Of a stretch of 64,000 nucleotides of DNA, positions 34,848 to 64,000 are shown piece by piece. The notes under the pieces are model-generated. The model saw only the letters and a program-made list of their open reading frames with translations, was not told where the DNA came from and made no database searches. Origin of the DNA: Asterias amurensis (lineage: Eukaryota; Echinodermata; Asteroidea; Forcipulatida; Asteriidae); assembly GCF_032118995.1 (NCBI RefSeq), contig NC_092661.1, forward strand, positions 17,145,006 to 17,209,005, read 5' to 3'. A program made the position numbers and the translations under genes. Within the stretch, counting starts at the first letter, position 1. Each line of letters begins with the position of its first letter.

Positions 34848-35189
34848 AGATGAATAGGAAAGGCTTCAGTTGAAGTCTTTATTTGAGTAAACTATGTTAC
34901 TTCAACTTCAGAGGGATTCGTTTCTCACAATGATTTATACCATCAACAGCTCTACATTGCTCGTTACCAAGTAAGCTGCTATGATAGCAATTATTTTGAG
35001 TAATTGCAAATTACAGGTCTTTATCTAGATTTCATGAAAGTTTAAATCAGATTTTGGTTGCTGTAGAGACGGAACCCACTGCCTTTTATGAGTTGAGGCC
35101 TGTCATTCTGGTCCAAGGTTGTCCCCTCCTTGTTCAGAAAGGGACAACATAATTTTTAAGACAGAACAATATTATGTCAAGACAGAAGC

Positions 35190-35312
35190 TAGCCCACCTT
35201 GTTGAGCTGTAAATGACTCTCTTTTAACATCGGTCTCATCACAGTCGCCATTATGTGACTGTGATGAGACTCATGTTTAAAGAGAGCCATTACAGCTCAA
35301 CAAGGTGGGCTA
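35190..35312. mobile_element. 123-bp fold-back with 9-bp target duplication
   Basis: A near-perfect hairpin from TAGCCCACCTTGTTGAGC to its complement, with a GTGACTGTGATGAG centre. GACAGAAGC flanks both ends (35181-35189 and 35313-35321). The TAG...CTA ends and 9-base duplication match 7728-7958. Probably a Mutator-type MITE. Confidence 0.8.
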
Positions 35313-36029
35313 GACAGAAGCAATAATTATAACTGAAACTTCATTTAGAAATTACACCAAGAGAAAGTTTTCTTTTACTTCGTACCTTGACACCATAATA
35401 AAGGCATTATACCATGTTAACAAGCCATTTTGAAATTTGGTGGACACAATAAATGACAACATTAAGTTTGGGTAAGTTGTCTTCATACATCCAAAGCAAG
35501 CTGTTCATTCCTATAGTAGCCATCATATCTCAAAAAGTCTGTTGTCTCGGATTTTAAAGAGAGTCTGTTCTAAAAAACACAATACTTACTATTGTTTGTA
35601 ATATTTCCTTACAACTTATCTAAAAGAAAATATGTCTTAGTCTGTACTTAAATAATTATGCCATTGTCTATTAATATTATAACCCAATCACCCCAAATAC
35701 CATTATCACAATATTGAGTGTAAATTATTAAGGTATTAATAATGAAAGTATGACCTCTGAAAACTAACAGGGCTCGAATTTAAAACAGAAACACAGACCA
35801 GAGGACAGTAGCTTTAGTACTGGGCCAGTAAACCCATGACTGGGAAAAGTCCAGCTGCCTTGTGTGTTTTGGGTTTTTTTTTTGCTTTTTCTTTCTAATT
35901 GAATAGCACTCAAATAACTCACTGTGTAAAACATTGAACAGAAATATGTTCAAATGATGAATGACACCTTTCAATTCTATTGAAAATGAAGTATGATTTG
36001 GGGTTGAACAAAGAAGAAAAATTGAGTAG

Positions 36030-36094
36030 AGTGGGCTGCGAACCAACGGCCTCATAATTAACGTGCCGAGCTCTACCAACTGAGCTACCTATAG
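36030..36094 (-). repeat. tRNA-like pseudogene or SINE head
   Basis: On the minus strand GGTAGCTCAGTTGGTAGAGC forms a perfect D-arm with an A-box match, and GTTGGTTCGCAGCCC is a one-mismatch B box. The acceptor stem does not pair, so this is not called a functional tRNA. Confidence 0.5.
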
Positions 36095-36152
36095 CTCTAT
36101 GTTGGTGGTATCCCCCCCCCTTTTTTTAAGTATGCATAACCACACCCATCTC

Positions 36153-36509
36153 TTAAAGGCAGTGGACACTATTGGACACTTGGTGACGATTAATAGGGAG
36201 AGGTTGATGGTATAAAACATTGTGAGAAACGGCACCCTCTGAAGTGCCATGGTTTTCGAGAAAGAAGTAAATTTTCCACGAAATTGATTTCAAGACCTCA
36301 GATTTAGAATTTGATGTCTCGAAATCAACCATCTAAACGCACACACCTTCGTGTGACAAGGGTGTTTTTTTTATGTCATTCATTTCTCGCAAGTTCGATG
36401 ACCAATTGAGCTCAAATTCTCACAGGTTTGTTATTTTATGCATATGTTGAGATACACCAAGTGAGAAGGCTAGTCTTTGACAATTACCAATAGTGTCCAC
36501 TGCCTTTAA
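36153..36509. mobile_element. TTAA-MITE, family 1
   Basis: TTAAAGGCAGTGGACACTATTGG at the left, with a short deletion after it, and CCAATAGTGTCCACTGCCTTTAA at the right. Confidence 0.85.
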
Positions 36510-36690
36510 TAACACAGTGGGTCTCGGTGCTAATTAGATACATGTGAAACTGTGTCACTAATTTTTTCTTATTTTGATTCTGGTCATGTAAAATAATGTT
36601 TGGTCCAGTAAACATTTTGAGCAACTAGACCTGCTGCCTTGTGTATTTTACCCCCAAATTCGAGCCCCGTTGGTCTTTGTGGAGACATCA

Positions 36691-36810
36691 TATAGAAAGG
36701 TTTGCAGTAACACCATTTAATGACTATCTCTAATGAGTTCTTGGGGTGGTTCTGAAAAGAACCGTTGGTTTCAACTCGACGTTTCGATCAGTATGCTCTG
36801 ATCGTCTTCT
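36691..36810 (-). mobile_element. Short Penelope-like repeat with hammerhead-like core and histone-type hairpin
   Basis: Flanked by direct repeats GGAGACATCA at 36681-36690 and 36811-36820. On the minus strand it reads GAAGA, a stem GATCAG/CTGATC, then GAAACGTC, then the 16-base hairpin GGTTCTTTTCAGAACC (36763-36748), then ACCCCAAGAAC, ending TGGTGTTACTGCAAACC. Copies or relatives are at 38960-39110 and 49507-49806. The family assignment is by resemblance. Confidence 0.55.
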
Positions 36811-36865
36811 GGAGACATCAGGTCAAATGAACTCTCTCCCCATCACTTTCTCTCGGTGAGCTAGG

Positions 36866-37020
36866 ATGGAAGTTTGGTTGGTAATCCTGTTTTATCGAGG
36901 CATAAATGTCATGCTTAGCAAATTGTTGTGCTTAGCAGCTCTATGAAATTCGGCCCTGTTCTTTTCAGAACCACCACCACTCATACAGAGAGTTATATGT
37001 GCATGGTGCCTTCAAAAAAC
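36866..37020. repeat. Family-6 MITE fragment followed by inverted hairpin copy
   Basis: 36866-36957 is the right part of a family-6 MITE (TTAGCAGCTCTATGAAATTC). From 36958 the plus strand has GTTCTTTTCAGAACCACC, an inverted second copy of the hairpin in the repeat at 36691-36810. Confidence 0.5.
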
Positions 37021-37529
37021 CCACCAATTGTGTTTCCACAAAGCAAGGTTTCAAACTTTAAAAATATCATCAGTTTCAATGTAAATATAGCTCTTCCTCC
37101 AATCTATATAAAATTAAACATTACACCCAAAACCACTTGAGGCAAATTATAACATATTTTTGTCTTCTGTTTCTAAAGGGGGCAATCTTACGATACCAGA
37201 AACCTAAGACAAAGTTTGCTTGTTAAAGACTTTCAATAAACTGCTGATTAAATTTTATATTGTATTGCACTTAAATATCGCACATCTTAATCACCTTAAA
37301 TATTTAAAATAATCATTACGTTTTTAATGATAGATACATATTTATTTAACACCCCTTCAACTTTTAGATTTTAAAATAAATATTTATTTTCATTATGATA
37401 TAGTCTATTTAACCATATTCTATAATATTATACCTGCTCTACTTTATTTTCTGGAAATATCGGTAAAAACTAAAAGCAACTGTTACATAATAGACCTTAT
37501 GCGCATGACGTCATTTGCGTAGGGCACAA

Positions 37530-37985
37530 TCGCCTAGAGGTGCAATGGGAGACTTTCCAACGCTAGGTGGCAGCAGACCACAAGGGATATAAACGCCAAG
37601 CTGGCAACAGCCAATCTCTCTCACAAACATTGGTTTAACGTCTATGATTATGAATTACACAAATCAAGAAATTGTGATTCAGTAACTAGACAACAATATT
37701 TATTCTAGTCATTGTGAGCTCAGCGTTTAGCTGGGGATTCAAACCCACAACCTTGTGATTGCAAGTCAAGGAGTGCGTTTTGGCGACCCCAACCAAAAAC
37801 TGTTTCGGTTGTTGGTCGTTGGTTCTGCTGTTCAGACTGAACGATAACCGAGTTGTGAGCTCGGTTACCGTTTTGGTTATGACGTCAGAAACAGTTTTTG
37901 GTTGGGGTCGCCAAAACGCACTCCTGGATTTACCTGGTAAGTCTGCTGCCACCTATCATCCCTGCAAGTCTCCTATAGAGGTTGT
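37530..37985. mobile_element. Inverted-repeat element with nested MITE
   Basis: Outer arms share GGGAGACTT and GGTGGCAGCAGAC near 37545-37578, with the complement GTCTGCTGCCACC-GTCTCC near 37940-37978. A related left arm occurs near 10584. The MITE at 37770-37924 sits inside. Confidence 0.55.
37770..37924. mobile_element. 155-bp MITE with perfect 36-base inverted repeats
   Basis: Ends GGAGTGCGTTTTGGCGACC and its exact complement, extending through CAACCAAAAACTGTTTC. The near-perfect arms suggest recent activity. Confidence 0.75.
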
Positions 37986-38094
37986 TTATTTGTCAATCTT
38001 GTGCGTCATGCGTACTGATCTGTGAGGTTCCATCGTTTCATCAACGGTTTACCTCTAAGATGGTGACTTGATGAAGTCAATGCACAAGATCTAT

Positions 38095-38554
38095 TTAAAG
38101 GGTCGGGGTACTTTTTTTAGGACACAAAACACAAGTTCCACAGATTAACATTGTTATGTAGGCAAACTGATACAAGCTACCTGGCTTACTTTGAGCCTTG
38201 CCTCCACACGCTTTCCTCTAATTGTATTCTTTTGTTGTATTTTATATATACATGTATGCATTACAATGTAGTCTGTATTATTTGTGGAAATGATTTTGTG
38301 GAAATAAATGTGAATTGAATTGAATTGAATTGAAATGAAGATAATGATGGCAGAAAGCTTCCCTTAAAATTTTACTCTCATGAGATGAAAGTTGTTTTTT
38401 TGTGGCATTGTTTTACACATTTCTCATAAACTACAGCATCTCAGAAAGTAGTATTTTAAAGTAAGGTTTCAACTATCATTCTCTTTAAACCGTGTAGGTT
38501 TAAAATAGATCTGAGGACATTGTGCTTTGTGTCCTACAAAAAATACACATTTAA
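38095..38554. mobile_element. TTAA-MITE, family 2, interrupted by a LINE tail
   Basis: The left end (TTAAAGGGTCGGGGTAC) and right end (CCTACAAAAAATACACATTTAA) enclose 38152-38338. That insert ends GGAAATAAATG followed by repeated GAATT and looks like a short LINE 3' end in plus orientation. Confidence 0.65.
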
Positions 38555-38751
38555 CACTAAGCTTACAAGCTAAAGTAATCAATCCCAATGAGTTTAGGTT
38601 TTTTTTGCCTGCAGACTAGTTGGTTTTGATATTCCAGATGTTGAGCTTTCCTGTAGATTTTTAAAAAGGGGGAAAAATATAAAATAAGTTAGCAATAAAG
38701 AAACAATATTTTCAAATCTAGAGTCCAACATAAGAAGTGTCAAAGACCTGG

Positions 38752-38940
38752 CCCAATTTTATAAAGCTGTGAAGCAGAAAAGACTGCTAAGCAAATTTCT
38801 TTTGCTAAGTAAAAAATGGGAGGGACACCAGTTGCGACAATGTAAATTTTATGGAATTTTGGCTGGTAAACAGTTTCTGCTATAGCGAGATTTGTATGTG
38901 CTTAGCAGGTTTTCATGCTTACAGGCTTTATGAACTTGGT
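38752..38940. mobile_element. MITE family 6
   Basis: GGCCCAATTTTATAAAGCTG at the left, TTTATGAACTTGGTC at the right, and TTTTGGCTGGTAAACAG inside. Confidence 0.6.
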
Positions 38941-38959
38941 CAATTCTCCTTTGGGGGAA

Positions 38960-39110
38960 TGTTGGCTCTGAAAAGGGCGGTTGGGCTCGACGATTTCGAA
39001 CAGTATACTCCACTCGTCTTCATTTTTCTTTTTCTCGTGAAGACGAGCAGAGTATACTGTTTAAAACGTCAAGACCAAACCAACTCTTTCCAGAGTATAC
39101 ACTCCCTAAG
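38960..39110. mobile_element. Inverted pair of hammerhead-like repeats
   Basis: Two head-to-head copies. The minus arm reads TGAAGACGAGTGGAG...TTCGAAATCGTC, then CCCTTTTCAGAGCC. The plus arm reads TGAAGACGAGCAGAG...AAAACGTC, then CTCTTTCCAGAG. Same order of motifs as 36691-36810. Confidence 0.5.
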
Positions 39111-39167
39111 AAGAGATTTATTACATGGTTGTAGCAGCAAGTTTACTATTATTTATAGTTCATTCTT

Positions 39168-39383
39168 AGGGCCTTGTCACACGAGGCAACTTTTGCAGGC
39201 AACTTGCAGGCAACCAACTACAGTGCATGCTGCAGAACCACTTTGGTAGCAAACAGGCCATGTTTCAAACATTGTCTTACAATCCACAAGAGAAATAGGT
39301 GAACATTCAAATGTGAATGCTTTTTCTTCATGGAGATTGCCTGGAACTGGTTGCCTGTGAATTGCCTCGTTTGACATGGCCCT
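39168..39383. mobile_element. Fold-back MITE (AGGGCCTTGTCA ends)
   Basis: AGGGCCTTGTCACACGAGGC at the left, complementary GCCTCGTTTGACATGGCCCT at the right, and GGCAACTTGCAGGCAACC repeats inside. Confidence 0.65.
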
Positions 39384-39705
39384 TATCCTTTACACTGTGC
39401 AAAGCTTCAAACATCACTTATAATGATTTTAAAAAAAATCTTTGACACCAACTTTAACCTTGTTCAAAGACTAAAGACTGCTAAAAAGTTTTTGACATAA
39501 GAAAAGCTTTTGAATGATGAAATGTGTGATTTCATGAATTTTATGCAAACAAGTTTTCTCAGGTTGACATTTTGTTGAATATCTTTCACTTAAACCACTT
39601 TCCTTTCAAAGGAATTGTTTCTTAAAATGTCAAAGGTGTTATGATCATTAATTTTTTGAGTAATTACACTCCCTTTAATTGATAAAATTAAAGTTTGCAT
39701 ACTTT

Positions 39706-63615
<23,910 letters not shown>

Positions 63616-63825
63616 CTACAAATAATATTAATAACAGTAAGATTTGGCAGGTGAAAGTCAAAGTTGTAGCCATGGTGGTTGGAGCGCTTGGCACCATTCC
63701 GAAAGTACTGCAGATCTAGACCTCTAGACGAGACGAAATAGAGACAAATGTGAGGACTGATCTGTATAAATAAGGCGGCGCTTTTGGGAACAGCAAGGAT
63801 CCTAAGAAAAACCCTGTGTTAAGAT

Positions 63826-63829
<4 letters not shown>

Positions 63830-63856
<27 letters not shown>

Positions 63857-64000
63857 TAACAATAACAATAACAATAACAATAACAATAACAATAACAATA
63901 ACAATAACAATAACAATAACAATAACAATAACAATAACAATAACAATAACAATAACAATAACAATAACAATAACAATAACAATAACAATAACAATAACAA
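63830..64000. repeat. (AAT)n passing into (AACAAT)n microsatellite
   Basis: Perfect AAT units change to AACAAT hexamers and run off the right edge. The poly-Leu frame across it is not a gene. Confidence 0.97.

Larger units (their letters stand above)
34194..35010. mobile_element. Family-1-type MITE with two nested family-5 MITEs
   Basis: Outer pieces are AAGGCATGGACACGTTTGG (left), CAATTGGTCATCGAATATGC (middle) and TTCAGAGGGATTCGTTTCTC (right). They are separated by family-5 copies at 34238-34489 and 34609-34847. Confidence 0.75.

Noticed and set aside
36748-36763. A histone gene ending at the histone-type hairpin
   Set aside because: No histone coding sequence lies upstream on that strand; the hairpin belongs to a dispersed repeat.
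63716-64000. Poly-leucine frame at the right edge
   Set aside because: A direct translation of the AAT/AACAAT microsatellite.

Overview
The window looks like echinoderm nuclear DNA, most likely from a forcipulate sea star close to Asterias. The reasons are compact multi-exon genes with GT-AG introns, a dense load of short palindromic transposons targeting TTAA, tRNA-derived SINEs, and a large secreted gene whose domain set (F5/8C, EGF, VWD, C8, TIL, SUEL lectin) matches sea star footprint adhesive protein 1 (Sfp1). The species is inferred; nothing in the sequence names it. Exon borders were read by hand from GT/AG sites, reading phase and paralog comparison.

Left part (about 1.8-28.8 kb): four complete paralogous SLC16/monocarboxylate-transporter-like genes, each with four coding exons and the same intron phase. 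Gene A (minus, 1819-5324) and gene B (plus, 8331-14079) are head to head. Gene C (plus, 15470-17843) is in tandem with B. Gene D (minus, 21109-28800) converges on C and is the most diverged. Predicted proteins are 424, 424, 431 and 422 residues. A, B and C share long identical stretches in a mosaic pattern that suggests gene conversion.

Middle part (28.8-39.7 kb): no gene recognised. It is built from layered, often nested DNA elements. One MITE sits inside another repeat whose uninterrupted copy lies nearby, which gives a direct TTAA target-site reading. Two fold-back elements carry 9-bp target duplications. Short Penelope-like repeats carry a hammerhead-like core next to a histone-type hairpin.

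Right part (39.7-64 kb): the C-terminal 1391 codons of one very large minus-strand secreted gene, in 24 phase-consistent exons and continuing past the right edge. From the N-terminal side it reads F5/8C, then two copies of EGF-VWD-C8-TIL-EGF-SUEL-SUEL. The terminal exon at 39706-39834 finishes the last lectin domain. Introns are filled with the same MITE families, SINEs, LINE tails and microsatellites.

The two gene groups have no evident functional link. The transporters would move small carboxylates or related solutes at membranes. The large protein would be a secreted cross-linking adhesive or mucus component. No CRISPR array, provirus or capsid-bearing element was recognised.
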